64,000 nucleotides of DNA from Roseobacter sp. GTDB taxonomy: Bacteria; Pseudomonadota; Alphaproteobacteria; Rhodobacterales; Rhodobacteraceae. How positions within the stretch are numbered: the stretch's first letter is position 1; each line of letters opens with the position of its first letter. This document shows positions 1 to 8,439 of this stretch, piece by piece. A program made the position numbers and the translations under genes. The stretch covers positions 45,059 to 109,058 of the forward strand of contig JAGXGZ010000056.1 of NCBI GenBank assembly GCA_024636495.1, in the 5' to 3' direction. The notes under the pieces are model-generated. The model was not told the origin of the DNA. It worked only from the letters and a program-made list of their open reading frames with translations, and ran no database searches.

Positions 1-149
1 TCGGTGCCGCGCGCAAGCGGGCACTGTTGGCGCATTTTGGGTCGGCCAAGGCGGTGGGGCGTGCGAACCTAAGCGATCTGCTTGCGGTTGACGGGGTATC
101 GAGCGCTTTGGCAGAAAGAATTTATGCGTTTTTCCACGAACGCGGCTGA
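1..149 (+). CDS. uvrC: UvrABC excinuclease subunit C, 3' end only
   Basis: The last 48 codons of a gene that begins before the window; frame starts at base 3 and stops with TGA at 147-149. The peptide has the shape of the UvrC C-terminal double helix-hairpin-helix: GAARKRALL, then HFGSAKAV, then a [12 protein letters not shown] hairpin and a short FFHERG tail. This domain binds DNA and is needed for the incision 5' of a lesion in nucleotide excision repair. uvrC directly before pgsA is an order I recall from other Rhodobacterales. Only the tail is visible, so the identity rests on the HhH pattern and context. Confidence 0.75.
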   Translation, partial: GAARKRALLAHFGSAKAVGRANLSDLLAVDGVSSALAERIYAFFHERG

Positions 150-256
150 GCATGTTGTTTAAGCGCGCGGCGCGGACCATTGGCCGGGCAGGGAACTTGC
201 AAACAGGCGATATCTTGGCGCTTTCCCCTATCTCGGTCTCGCTGTAGAGTGCCGAA

Positions 257-922
257 ATGAAATGGAATATCCCTAATACCCTGACGTTGTTGCGTCTGAT
301 CGCGGCACCCGGCATCGCCGTGATGTTTTTATATTTTACACGCCCCTACGCTGACGGATTTGCCATGCTGTTGTTTATCGCAGCCGCGATCACCGATTGG
401 TTTGACGGCTATCTTGCCCGCGCCTGGAAGCAGGAAACCAAGCTTGGTGCGATGCTGGATCCGATTGCAGACAAGGCAATGGTGGTGATTGCTTTGATGG
501 TTATAATCGCGTTTTCAAGCTGGTCGCCTTGGTTGGTTCTGCCTGCCACAGTCATCCTGTTTCGCGAGGTATTCGTATCGGGACTGCGCGAGTATCTGGG
601 CGATGTTTCAGGCACCTTGAAGGTGACACAGCTTGCCAAGTGGAAAACCACAGCCCAGATGGTCGCGATTGCGGTCTTGTTCAGCCAAGGTGTGTTTGAA
701 CATTACTTTGGGATGTCGATCATCGGCATGGACACTGACATGATCGACGACATCCTGACCGGCGAGGAGGAAGATCTTTTGGGTCTCAACTGGAAGCTTG
801 ATGGCATGATTTGGGCGGGGCGCGTCGGGTTGGCCTTGCTATGGATTGCGGCTGCCCTGACTGCGATCACCGGATTTGACTATCTTCGCAAGGCGATGCC
901 GCACCTGAGAGAGGGACAATAA
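257..922 (+). CDS. pgsA: CDP-diacylglycerol-glycerol-3-phosphate 3-phosphatidyltransferase
   Basis: Makes phosphatidylglycerol phosphate from CDP-diacylglycerol and glycerol 3-phosphate, the committed step to phosphatidylglycerol and cardiolipin, in the inner membrane. The 221-residue protein has the full CDP-alcohol phosphatidyltransferase signature: D50-G51-x2-A54-R55-x8-G64-x3-D68-x3-D72, followed by several hydrophobic helices. An acidic insertion at about residues 155-175 (DTDMIDD, GEEEDLLG) sits before the last helices and makes it slightly longer than the E. coli enzyme (about 182). Its TAA overlaps the ATG of moaD by one base, so the two are co-transcribed. Confidence 0.93.
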   Translation: MKWNIPNTLTLLRLIAAPGIAVMFLYFTRPYADGFAMLLFIAAAITDWFDGYLARAWKQETKLGAMLDPIADKAMVVIALMVIIAFSSWSPWLVLPATVILFREVFVSGLREYLGDVSGTLKVTQLAKWKTTAQMVAIAVLFSQGVFEHYFGMSIIGMDTDMIDDILTGEEEDLLGLNWKLDGMIWAGRVGLALLWIAAALTAITGFDYLRKAMPHLREGQ

Positions 923-1167
923 TGGACGTTCTCTACTTTGCTTGGGTGCGCGAACGCATCGGCCTGCCGCGCGAACATATTGTTACCCAAGCCGCGACCG
1001 TGGCTGATCTGGTTGCCGAATTGCGCGCGCGCGAAGACCGCTATGATCTGGCGTTCTCTGACCTTAGCAGTCTGCGCGTCGCGGTTGACCAAGAACTTGC
1101 GGATTTTGACGCTCCTTTGGCGGGCGTACGAGAGGTTGCATTTTTTCCACCAATGACCGGAGGCTGA
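922..1167 (+). CDS. moaD: Molybdopterin synthase small (sulfur carrier) subunit MoaD
   Basis: An 81-residue ubiquitin-like sulfur carrier. It ends in MTGG; the terminal Gly-Gly is the part that MoeB-type enzymes adenylate and convert to a thiocarboxylate, which then supplies sulfur to cyclic pyranopterin monophosphate. Length and the FPPMTGG tail are typical. It overlaps the pgsA stop (TAATG) and is followed two bases later by moaE, its enzymatic partner, so the pair is translated together in the cytoplasm. Confidence 0.92.
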   Translation: MDVLYFAWVRERIGLPREHIVTQAATVADLVAELRAREDRYDLAFSDLSSLRVAVDQELADFDAPLAGVREVAFFPPMTGG

Positions 1168-1168
1168 G

Positions 1169-1612
1169 ATGCGGGTTTCCGTTCAGCAAGAAGCATTTGA
1201 TCTAGGGGCGGTGTCTGCTGAATTTGCCGGTGGTCACAAAGATATGGGCGCAATCGTTACCTTCACGGGCATCGTGCGCGATCTGCCGGACGACCCGTTG
1301 CAAGCCATGGAAATCGAACACTATCCCGGCATGACAGAGGCTGCGTTACGCGGCATGGCCGAGCATGCGATGACGCGGTTTTCGCTGGGCGATGCGTTGG
1401 TCATTCACCGCTATGGCACCTTGGTGCCGGGGGAAATGATCATGATGGTTGCGACCGCTGCACGTCACCGCAAAGACGCGTTCGAGGCGGCAGAGTTCCT
1501 GATGGACTACCTTAAATCACGCGCGCCCTTCTGGAAGCGCGAGATTACAGCGAATGGGTCTGAATGGGTCGCGTCCAAAGACGAGGACGAGAACGCACTT
1601 TCGCGCTGGTGA
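1169..1612 (+). CDS. moaE: Molybdopterin synthase catalytic subunit MoaE
   Basis: The large subunit of molybdopterin synthase, which inserts two sulfurs into precursor Z to form molybdopterin. The 147-residue product shows family features: GAIVTFTGIVRD near residues 27-38, MEIEHYPGM near 47-55, VIHRYGTLVPGE, the AARHRKDAFEAAEFLMDYLKSRAPFWKRE block that holds the catalytic lysines, and a terminal W. It starts one base after the moaD stop. Its TGA at 1610-1612 abuts the stop of the convergent gene; together they read TGATCA. Confidence 0.93.
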   Translation: MRVSVQQEAFDLGAVSAEFAGGHKDMGAIVTFTGIVRDLPDDPLQAMEIEHYPGMTEAALRGMAEHAMTRFSLGDALVIHRYGTLVPGEMIMMVATAARHRKDAFEAAEFLMDYLKSRAPFWKREITANGSEWVASKDEDENALSRW

Positions 1613-1939
1613 TCAACCTGCCTGCTGGCGCTCGATATAGACGCGCATTTCTTCGGCTTCGTGACGGGCATCGCGCAGTCCGTCCATGGCCGCACGCAAC
1701 TCTGCTTCTGTCTGGTTTAGCTGGTTGGTCAACTCGGCTTCGCGTTGTTGAAGATAGGTAATCGCCTGATCGCGCGTTTCTTCGGCTTCGTGCAGTTCCT
1801 GGCTCATCCGGTCAAGCTGGGCAACGTCGCCCGCGGCAACGCGTGTAAAGCGGTGCAGCAGCCAGTTGGCAAACCAACCCATGCAAAAGGCGACGAACAG
1901 GATAATCGCAGTCGCGATAACAAACTCGGTTCTGCTCAT
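1613..1939 (-). CDS. Small membrane-anchored coiled-coil protein, function unknown
   Basis: A 108-residue protein of unknown function. I take the ATG at 1937-1939 (MSRTEFV) over an upstream in-frame start because it lies one base after the TGA of the upstream OmpA-family gene, which fits translational coupling. Residues 5-25 form one transmembrane helix (FVIATAIILFVAFCMGWFAN), followed by a roughly 80-residue acidic, heptad-like coiled coil (LHEAEETRDQA, QREAELTNQ, ELRAAMDGL). Probably an accessory of the OmpA/BON envelope protein encoded just before it; that link is inference from the operon. Confidence 0.7.
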   Translation of the reverse strand: MSRTEFVIATAIILFVAFCMGWFANWLLHRFTRVAAGDVAQLDRMSQELHEAEETRDQAITYLQQREAELTNQLNQTEAELRAAMDGLRDARHEAEEMRVYIERQQAG

Positions 1940-1940
1940 G

Positions 1941-3830
1941 TCAGTTGCCTTCCTGCGTGGTCGTAGATGTCCCTGCGTCTGTATCGCTGGTATCGTCGGC
2001 GTTTTCCAGCGCTGTTTCGCCTGCATCCGGGCGGATCAGTCGGAACTCGATCCGGCGGTTCGCTTCGCGCCCGTCTTCTGTATCGTTTGAAGCGACAGGG
2101 CTTTCCTCGCCAAAACCTTTGGCGATAAAGGATGCTGTAAGGACCCGGCGGGCGCGCAGTTCGTTCAGCACCGATTGTGCCCGCGACTGGCTTAGCGCAA
2201 GGTTCATTTCCTCGCGGCCCTGGCTGTCGGTATAGCCTTGAACCTCAAGTGCGATATCGCCACATTTTTGCAAAATATCGGCGATCTTGTCCATTGTGGA
2301 CAGCGCCGAAGAATCGATTGTTGCGCTGCCCGGTTCAAAGTTGATTTTACCTTCGGCGACAACGGCTCCGATCTGGGCCTCGCATTCTTCCGGGGTGGGC
2401 AGGCCCAATACAGGGTCAAGTTGCTTTTGATACACCACGGCCACGTCATAATCCTGGCCTTCTCCCAACTTGCCCGCCAGCAATGTTGCAATTTGTGTGC
2501 CTGCATCTGGGTTTCCGGTGTTGCCGGTAACGCTGATTGTGTCCGGTCTGACAACCACAGTCCCATCAGACAGCTTTGAAAGTGCATCAAGGCCCGATAG
2601 CACACGGGTGGGCCAATCGTTTGGCAAGTCATCAACGATCCGCGCAGCCGTATAAACCTTGTCGGAACCGAAACTGGCTTTTGCATAGCTGTCCGCAAGT
2701 TCGCGCAGGGCTTGATCGCTTAGCCGTCCGCGCAACTGAACATCGCCCTCGGGGGACAAGGTTGCTACGAATTCCGGCGGCCCTGCGTTCGGGTCAGAAG
2801 CGACGGGCAAGTCTGCATTCAGCGCGAAAACATCGGGCAACGAGGTTTCAAGCTCGCCGATGATACGGTCGAACAATGCTTGATCCGTGCCAGCCACGGC
2901 CACCAGATTTATGTCGGCATCTGCAAAGCTGACCGAACCGCCCCCGATCTTTGCAAGTGCTTTGATCGCGGTTTCTACCGCATCGGCCCAACGGGGGGTC
3001 GGCACACCCAAGCCTACTGTACAGCGCTGCCCTTCGGGTGCTCCAGCATTGGTTGCCGCCGTTAAAATTTGGGCGCGTGCTGCATCGGTGTCGGCGCTGC
3101 AGGCATCGAAACCGGCCTTTTCTTCGCCGATCTGGAACCGCAGGGTGAAGGGCGTGATGACGGGCCGTGGGGCCGCAATATCCAAGGTCACGGTAATGCC
3201 CGGAGGGGTCGCACGGCGCAGCTGTGTTTCAAGGCGCTCCTTTGCTTCAGGGCTGTCAGAAATCGCCGTAATTGAGACGATGCCCGCAGCGACAGAGACC
3301 TTGGCACGTGGCAATTTCTCCATCGCGGAAATGGCAAAGCCAAACGCGTCTTCCCACCCATCTGGCGACGCATAATTCGCTGATTCCAGAAAATCGGCGA
3401 CTTTGTCTTTGCCGGCCATCGCGTTGAAGCGGTCAATCGCTGCGTCGCGGTCGGTTGTGGTCGGGATCAAGCCGCTGATCGAGAGCCCCGAATCGTTCCG
3501 CAGGATTTCTACTGAAAACCGTGGGGCTGCAATTGCGGCTTGGGATTCGACTGCCATCAGGTCAATCACCCGCGCCGCATCAACAATGGTGCCTGCGGTG
3601 CTTAGGGCGTTAAAGCGGATGACTTCGTTGGGGGCGGTTCCCGAAAGCGAAACTTGAAGGCCGTCTGCCTCTACCTCGGCCCATGTCATCCCTTTTTCAT
3701 CTAACGCGTCACGCACGCCTATTTCCGAATTTTCTTCGATCAACGTGACCGAGAAATTCGCCGCAACAAGCGACAGCATGGCGGCTGCTGAAAATGTCAG
3801 CACGATGATCAGGATGGCAGACAGGCGCAT
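1941..3830 (-). CDS. OmpA-family envelope protein with BON-like repeats
   Basis: A 629-residue exported or inner-membrane-anchored protein. The ATG at 3828-3830 is chosen because it directly precedes a signal/anchor segment (MRLSAILIIVLTFSAAAMLS). The long middle carries several weakly similar alpha/beta repeats of BON type (for example VSLSGTAPNEVIRF, LSISGLIPTT, VSITAISDSPEAKERLE, ISVTGNTGNPDAG). The last 120 residues are an OmpA C-terminal peptidoglycan-binding domain: INFEPGSATID, VQGYTDSQG, NLALSQSRAQSVLNEL, GFGEESPVASN, NRRIEF. After this comes an acidic Ser/Thr-rich tail. It probably links membrane and cell wall; no specific function is known to me. Confidence 0.82.
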   Translation of the reverse strand: MRLSAILIIVLTFSAAAMLSLVAANFSVTLIEENSEIGVRDALDEKGMTWAEVEADGLQVSLSGTAPNEVIRFNALSTAGTIVDAARVIDLMAVESQAAIAAPRFSVEILRNDSGLSISGLIPTTTDRDAAIDRFNAMAGKDKVADFLESANYASPDGWEDAFGFAISAMEKLPRAKVSVAAGIVSITAISDSPEAKERLETQLRRATPPGITVTLDIAAPRPVITPFTLRFQIGEEKAGFDACSADTDAARAQILTAATNAGAPEGQRCTVGLGVPTPRWADAVETAIKALAKIGGGSVSFADADINLVAVAGTDQALFDRIIGELETSLPDVFALNADLPVASDPNAGPPEFVATLSPEGDVQLRGRLSDQALRELADSYAKASFGSDKVYTAARIVDDLPNDWPTRVLSGLDALSKLSDGTVVVRPDTISVTGNTGNPDAGTQIATLLAGKLGEGQDYDVAVVYQKQLDPVLGLPTPEECEAQIGAVVAEGKINFEPGSATIDSSALSTMDKIADILQKCGDIALEVQGYTDSQGREEMNLALSQSRAQSVLNELRARRVLTASFIAKGFGEESPVASNDTEDGREANRRIEFRLIRPDAGETALENADDTSDTDAGTSTTTQEGN

Positions 3831-3893
3831 AAGCTCGTTTCTGGAACCGTTAATATCAGGATAAGTGATACGCCCGAGGGCAAGGCAGCGCAA

Positions 3894-4868
3894 TCATGCC
3901 ATCAGCGCTGCTGCAAAAAATAAGAGCGGAATCATGCCGGTATCGCGGTTAAGTCGAAACAGTTTCAACAGCTTTTCGTTATTGTCGATGTCGAGGCTTC
4001 GCAATTGCCATGCCATATGCCATCCCATTGCCCAAGGCCCTGCAATCGCAAGAACCATCGCAAGGAACGATGCACTGTCGCGCAGCGCGAAAACCACGGC
4101 CAACCCCATCAACCCGACGGTCGCGATCAAAAAGCGCCGCAGCCATTGTGCGGTGTTTTCTCCAAACAGGCGTGCGGTTGATTTAATGCCGATCAAGGCA
4201 TCGTCTTCGGTATCCTGATGGGCGTAGATTGTATCGTAAAACAGGGTCCATGCGATACCGGCCATATACAAGACCACGGCAGGGGCGCCCAACGATCCGG
4301 TATGCGCAGTCCAAGCTAACAGTGCCCCCCAGTTGAACGCGATGCCCAAAAACACCTGCGGCCACCACGTGATCCGCTTGGCAAAGGGATAAACAGCCAC
4401 CGGCAGCAAGGCCAGAATACCAAGCAAAATCGCGGCCCAATTGAACGTCAGCAAAATACAAAACGCGATCAGCGCCTGGATGATCATCCATAGCACGGCA
4501 CCTTTTACACTGACCTGTCCTGACGGGATCGGCCTTGACCGGGTGCGGGCCACCTGCGCGTCAAAGTCCCGATCGGTAATGTCATTCCACGTGCAACCGG
4601 CCCCGCGCATCAGCCATGCACCAAGCCCGCAACCGACAAAGATCCACAAATCAAACCAGCGCGCTTGCTGATCGAAAAGCATGGCCAGTGCCAGCCCCCA
4701 CCAGCACGGCAACAACAAAAGCCAAGTTCCGATTGCGCGGTCCGCACGGCTTAGCCGCAGATAGGGGCGTGAAAAAGCAGGCGCATATAGGTCGACCCAA
4801 TTGTCGGGTGTCGCATCCGCGACACGATCATTTTCACTGCCATCTGGTGCAGGGGGGATGTCTTGCAT
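3894..4868 (-). CDS. ubiA: 4-hydroxybenzoate polyprenyltransferase
   Basis: Attaches the polyprenyl tail to 4-hydroxybenzoate in ubiquinone biosynthesis, in the inner membrane. The first prenyl-diphosphate motif is clear (NDITDRDFDAQVARTRSRP), the second is YDTIYAHQDTEDD, and 7-9 hydrophobic helices follow the family pattern. I place the start at the ATG at 4866-4868 (MQDIPPAP), giving 324 residues; the frame stays open for another 139 codons upstream but that part overlaps rsmE antisense and has no family character. The start codon is only 12 bases from that of divergent rsmE. Confidence 0.92.
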   Translation of the reverse strand: MQDIPPAPDGSENDRVADATPDNWVDLYAPAFSRPYLRLSRADRAIGTWLLLLPCWWGLALAMLFDQQARWFDLWIFVGCGLGAWLMRGAGCTWNDITDRDFDAQVARTRSRPIPSGQVSVKGAVLWMIIQALIAFCILLTFNWAAILLGILALLPVAVYPFAKRITWWPQVFLGIAFNWGALLAWTAHTGSLGAPAVVLYMAGIAWTLFYDTIYAHQDTEDDALIGIKSTARLFGENTAQWLRRFLIATVGLMGLAVVFALRDSASFLAMVLAIAGPWAMGWHMAWQLRSLDIDNNEKLLKLFRLNRDTGMIPLLFFAAALMA

Positions 4869-4880
4869 ATATCGATGCCT

Positions 4881-5603
4881 ATGAACGCGAAAATCAGACT
4901 TTATGTAGAGCATCCACTGGGGCAGGGGCAATCCGTTCCTTTGGACAAGGCGCAGGCGCATTACCTTTTTGGGGTAATGCGACAAGCCGTCGGCGCACAA
5001 ATCTTGCTGTTTAACGGCAAAGATGGCGAATGGCGTGCGCAAGTGGCCGAGGCGGGCAAGCGCGGAGGCGTTCTGGTCTGTGTCGAGGCCACACGCGCCG
5101 TACAAGTGCCGCCTGATCTTTGGCTGGTTTTTGCACCGATCAAAAAGGCGCGCACTGATTTCATCGTTGAAAAAGCAACCGAAATGGGCGCGCGGCGCAT
5201 TGTTCCTGTCCAGACCGAATTTACCAATGCGGGCCGTGTGCAACGGGACCGTTTGCAGGCCCATGCCGTCGAAGCGGCAGAGCAATGCGGTGGTACCTTC
5301 GTGCCCGAAGTGGCCGAAATGATAAAACTCGACCGGCTATTGGATCAATGGGACACCGCGCGGTCGTTGATGTTTTGTGACGAAGCTCTGGCGGGCGAAA
5401 CGGCTGGGCTCGGGCAGGCTCAAACGGGGCCGTGGGGCATATTAATCGGGCCCGAGGGTGGATTTTCCGACCGCGAACGTACGCGGCTCAGAGGGTTGGA
5501 CTATTCGAAGCCTGTGACACTGGGGCCGCGCATACTTCGGGCCGATACGGCTGCTGTGGCGGCAATGACCGTCTGGCAGCAGGCGCTTGGGGATTGGACG
5601 TGA
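4881..5603 (+). CDS. rsmE: 16S rRNA (uracil-1498-N3)-methyltransferase
   Basis: Methylates N3 of U1498 in 16S rRNA. SPOUT-family motifs that form the trefoil knot and SAM site are present: LIGPEGGFSDRER near residues 190-202 and LGPRILRADTAAVAAM near 215-230. The central FAPIKKARTDFIVEKATEMG stretch is also diagnostic. The start at 4881 (MNAKIRLYVE) gives 240 residues; an in-frame ATG two codons earlier is also possible. Its TGA shares two bases with the GTG start of the next gene. Confidence 0.93.
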   Translation: MNAKIRLYVEHPLGQGQSVPLDKAQAHYLFGVMRQAVGAQILLFNGKDGEWRAQVAEAGKRGGVLVCVEATRAVQVPPDLWLVFAPIKKARTDFIVEKATEMGARRIVPVQTEFTNAGRVQRDRLQAHAVEAAEQCGGTFVPEVAEMIKLDRLLDQWDTARSLMFCDEALAGETAGLGQAQTGPWGILIGPEGGFSDRERTRLRGLDYSKPVTLGPRILRADTAAVAAMTVWQQALGDWT

Positions 5604-6127
5604 GTTTTCTGCGACCCGAAGCAAAGGCGGCCCTATGGCGCTGGCGCGAAGTATTCGCAGGGCTTGGCGTGGCGGCTTTCGGGCTTTGGCTGATCGTCGG
5701 CCCGGGGCTTTTGCTGGCGGTGCCGGGCTATGCCTTGCTGGCAGGTGGCGGTGCATTTATCTGGCTTGGCGTGCAGCGCGGCCGCTTTCGTAAAAGCGGG
5801 ATGGGAGCTGGTGCCGTGCAGGTCGACGAAGGGCAGATTGCCTATTTCGGGCCGCTTACCGGCGGCGTGATTGCCCTGAGCGAAATGGAGCGGTTAAGCC
5901 TTGAGCGTGGCGCGTACCCTGCCCATTGGAAGCTTGAGCAGCCCGGACAGGAAGCCGTGCTGATCCCCGTGGATGCCGCTGGATCTGAAGCATTATTTGA
6001 TGCGTTCGCCGCACTGCCGGGCCTGAGAACCGAGCGAATGCTGGCTGAACTGGCCGATGATAAAACACTGTCGGTCGTCATTTGGGAAAAAAGGCCGATG
6101 CGGCCAACAAGTGTCCTGTTGCATTGA
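5600..6127 (+). CDS. Conserved hypothetical membrane protein
   Basis: A 175-residue protein whose GTG start at 5600-5602 overlaps the rsmE stop (GTGA), so it is translationally coupled to rsmE. Two adjacent hydrophobic helices at about residues 17-60 (FAGLGVAAFGLWLIVG; LLLAVPGYALLAGGGAFIWLG) are followed by a basic turn (RGRFRKSG) and a soluble beta-rich part of about 110 residues (VQVDEGQIAYFGP, VIALSEMERLSL, EAVLIPVDAAGSEALFDAFAALPGL). That arrangement resembles small membrane proteins with a cytoplasmic PH-like domain, but I cannot assign a family with confidence. Confidence 0.75.
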   Translation: MSFLRPEAKAALWRWREVFAGLGVAAFGLWLIVGPGLLLAVPGYALLAGGGAFIWLGVQRGRFRKSGMGAGAVQVDEGQIAYFGPLTGGVIALSEMERLSLERGAYPAHWKLEQPGQEAVLIPVDAAGSEALFDAFAALPGLRTERMLAELADDKTLSVVIWEKRPMRPTSVLLH

Positions 6128-6187
6128 CACCCCCAAGAAATCGCTACATCCCTAAATCTAAGTGAAATCATTTCGGAGCCACCTTCC

Positions 6188-7558
6188 ATGTCCATCCCTC
6201 AATCCGGCGGCGGCCCGATCGAACATCACGACCAACTGGCGCAATATTTGGCCGATGGTTGCAAGCCCAAGGAAGATTGGCGCATTGGCACCGAGCACGA
6301 AAAGTTCGGGTATAACAAGGAAACGCTGCTGCCTCTCCCTTATGAGGGTGACTGTTCGATCCTTGCCATGCTGGAAGGCTTGCGCGACGGCCATGGCTGG
6401 GCACCGGTCGAAGAGGGCGACAAGCTGATCGGACTGGTCAAAGACGGGGCCAACGTATCGCTCGAGCCCGGCGGCCAGCTTGAGCTTTCCGGCGCTCCGG
6501 TCGAGACGATCCACGAGACCTGCGACGAGGTGAACGTGCATCTGCGTGAAGTGCGCGATGTGGCAGACCGCATCGGCGCGGGATTTATCGGGCTGGGTGC
6601 AGCACCCGAGTGGAGCCACGACCAGATGGATTTGATGCCCAAAGGGCGTTATAAATTGATGAACGAATACATGACCAAGGTCGGCACGATGGGCCGGGTC
6701 ATGATGCGTCGGACCTGCACAGTTCAGGTGAACCTTGATTTCGGATCAGAAGCGGACATGGTGCAAAAACTGCGCGTGGCATTGGCTTTGCAGCCGGTGG
6801 CAACCGCGCTTTTCGCCAACTCTCCGTTCTTTGAGGGCAAGCCGAATGGTCATAAATCATGGCGCAGCCGTGTTTGGCGCGATCTGGATTCCGCGCGCAC
6901 GGGCATGTTGCCTTTCGCATTCGAAGACGGCATGGGGTTCGAGCGTTGGGTGGAATACGCGCTCGATGTGCCGATGTATTTTGTGTACCGCAATGGCGAA
7001 TATATCGACGCTTTGGGCCAGTCCTTTCGCGATTTTCTGATCGGTAAGCTGCCCGCACTACCGGGCGAAAAACCGACGCTTAGCGATTGGGCCGATCACC
7101 TGACCACCGCCTTTCCAGAGGCGCGGATCAAGAAATTCATAGAAATGCGCGGAGCCGATGGCGGCCCTTGGCGCAGACTGTGCGCCTTGCCTGCCTTCTG
7201 GGTCGGTCTGATGTATGACCAAGATGCGTTGGACGGGGCATGGGATTTGGCCAAAGGCTGGGATGCCGAAACCCGCGAGGGTCTGCGCGTTGCTGCATCG
7301 GTCGATGGCTTGCAGGCCGAATTCAACGGCGTGAAAATGCACGATCTTGCCCGTGAGGCAGTGGCTTTGTCCGAGCATGGCCTTAAGGCCCGTGCGCGCA
7401 GCGGTGCCGGTGGTATGGTCCCTGACGAGACGCATTTTTTGAATGCGCTCAAGGAAAGCATCGAGACCGGCAAAACACCTGCTGACGAGCTGATGGATGA
7501 CTACAACGGTAAGTGGGGTGGCGATCTTAGCCGGATCTATAGCGACTATTCTTATTGA
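6188..7558 (+). CDS. gshA: Glutamate-cysteine ligase, type 2 (plant/alphaproteobacterial)
   Basis: Joins glutamate and cysteine to gamma-glutamylcysteine, the first and rate-limiting step of glutathione synthesis. The 456-residue length and motifs match the GCS2 class found in alphaproteobacteria and plants rather than the E. coli class: RIGTEHEKFGY near residues 36-46, SLEPGGQLELSGAP near 94-107, MRRTCTVQVNLDF near 172-184, SPFFEGKPNGHKSWRSRVW near 213-231. A TTGACA box lies at 6124-6129 but I see no convincing -10 behind it. Confidence 0.93.
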   Translation: MSIPQSGGGPIEHHDQLAQYLADGCKPKEDWRIGTEHEKFGYNKETLLPLPYEGDCSILAMLEGLRDGHGWAPVEEGDKLIGLVKDGANVSLEPGGQLELSGAPVETIHETCDEVNVHLREVRDVADRIGAGFIGLGAAPEWSHDQMDLMPKGRYKLMNEYMTKVGTMGRVMMRRTCTVQVNLDFGSEADMVQKLRVALALQPVATALFANSPFFEGKPNGHKSWRSRVWRDLDSARTGMLPFAFEDGMGFERWVEYALDVPMYFVYRNGEYIDALGQSFRDFLIGKLPALPGEKPTLSDWADHLTTAFPEARIKKFIEMRGADGGPWRRLCALPAFWVGLMYDQDALDGAWDLAKGWDAETREGLRVAASVDGLQAEFNGVKMHDLAREAVALSEHGLKARARSGAGGMVPDETHFLNALKESIETGKTPADELMDDYNGKWGGDLSRIYSDYSY

Positions 7559-7561
7559 AAA

Positions 7562-7819
7562 TCAGGTCTCTAACGTAAGTCCACAGACAAACTCGATCAC
7601 TTTGTCTGTGGACATCTCGCAGGGATAAAGCCGTGCGCCGCTTTTCAATTCATAAAGATTAAGACTGATGTAGTCTTGTCCGCCCAGTTCCTCGGCGACC
7701 AGTTTCCAACTTTTCCCATTATTAAAAGCGCTTTTGGAAACTACATAGCGTTTGCCGTGGCAGACCCCTGTGTGTGTGCCCAAAGGGATCGTGTGAAAGG
7801 AGGCTAAAAACGCGTTCAA
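7562..7819 (-). CDS. Small conserved hypothetical protein
   Basis: An 85-residue soluble protein that I do not recognise. It starts six bases after the plsY stop on the same strand, so it is probably the last gene of the pyrB-plsY operon, and it ends three bases from the gshA stop on the other strand. Contains VCHGKRYVVSK, a SWKLVAEELGG segment and KVIEFVCGL; two of its cysteines are near the ends. No signal peptide or membrane helix. Codon use looks like that of its neighbours, which supports a real gene. Confidence 0.62.
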   Translation of the reverse strand: MNAFLASFHTIPLGTHTGVCHGKRYVVSKSAFNNGKSWKLVAEELGGQDYISLNLYELKSGARLYPCEMSTDKVIEFVCGLTLET

Positions 7820-7825
7820 AACGGC

Positions 7826-8437
7826 TCAGGTCTTCTTTGCGCCGATCTTGGGCTCTGTTCCGGCCTTGATCCGTTTGATGTTCTCGCGGTGCCGCCAAAA
7901 GATCAGCAGGGTTAGCAGTATGCCAAGCACCAAGGCGCTGCCGTGGCCCATGAACACCAGTAAAAATGTCGAAGCCGAGGCTGCAACGATGGCACCCATT
8001 GACGAAATCTTTGTGGTGAACGCGCCGATCAGCCATGCAGCGCAGCAGGCCAGCCCGACAGGCCACGCCAGCGCCAGAAGGATGCCCAGAAATGTCGCGA
8101 CGCCTTTGCCACCTTTGAATTTCAGCCACACAGGATAGCAATGACCAAGCATTGCAGCCAGCGCTGCGATTTGTGCTGCATCTTCGCCCGCAAAATAACG
8201 CGCCAGCAAGACCGCCACGGCCCCTTTGCCGCCGTCAAAAATCAGCGTCAAAGCCGCAGCTTTCTTGTTCCCGGTGCGCAACACGTTTGTCGCACCAATG
8301 TTGCCGGACCCGATTGCACGCAGATCGCCAAGGTTCATCAAGCGTGCCAGCACCAAGCCAAATGCGATGGAACCGATAAGATAGCCAAGCACAGCCCAAA
8401 GGGCGAGGACGGCAACTGTAGAGTCGATAATGGGCAT
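7826..8437 (-). CDS. plsY: Acyl-phosphate:glycerol-3-phosphate acyltransferase PlsY
   Basis: Transfers an acyl group from acyl phosphate to glycerol 3-phosphate to give lysophosphatidate, the first acylation in phospholipid synthesis. An integral membrane protein of 203 residues with the three known motifs: GSIAFGLVLAR near residues 20-30, GSGNIGATNVLR near 38-50, and KFKGGKGVAT near 98-107. The ATG at 8435-8437 (MPIIDS) is preferred; a GTG two codons upstream overlaps the pyrX stop and cannot be excluded. It follows pyrX by two bases. Confidence 0.93.
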   Translation of the reverse strand: MPIIDSTVAVLALWAVLGYLIGSIAFGLVLARLMNLGDLRAIGSGNIGATNVLRTGNKKAAALTLIFDGGKGAVAVLLARYFAGEDAAQIAALAAMLGHCYPVWLKFKGGKGVATFLGILLALAWPVGLACCAAWLIGAFTTKISSMGAIVAASASTFLLVFMGHGSALVLGILLTLLIFWRHRENIKRIKAGTEPKIGAKKT

Positions 8438-8439
8438 AA

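Noticed and set aside
152..246. A short plus-strand ORF (31 residues) between uvrC and pgsA
   Set aside because: No ribosome site, no pattern, and it spans the likely promoter/leader region of pgsA.
5282..5285. The long N-terminal extension of ubiA (start near 5285)
   Set aside because: Its first 139 codons are antisense to rsmE and do not match the family; the start at 4868 gives normal length.
6124..6129. TTGACA before gshA as a promoter
   Set aside because: No -10 match at 15-19 bases spacing; left as a note in the gene entry.
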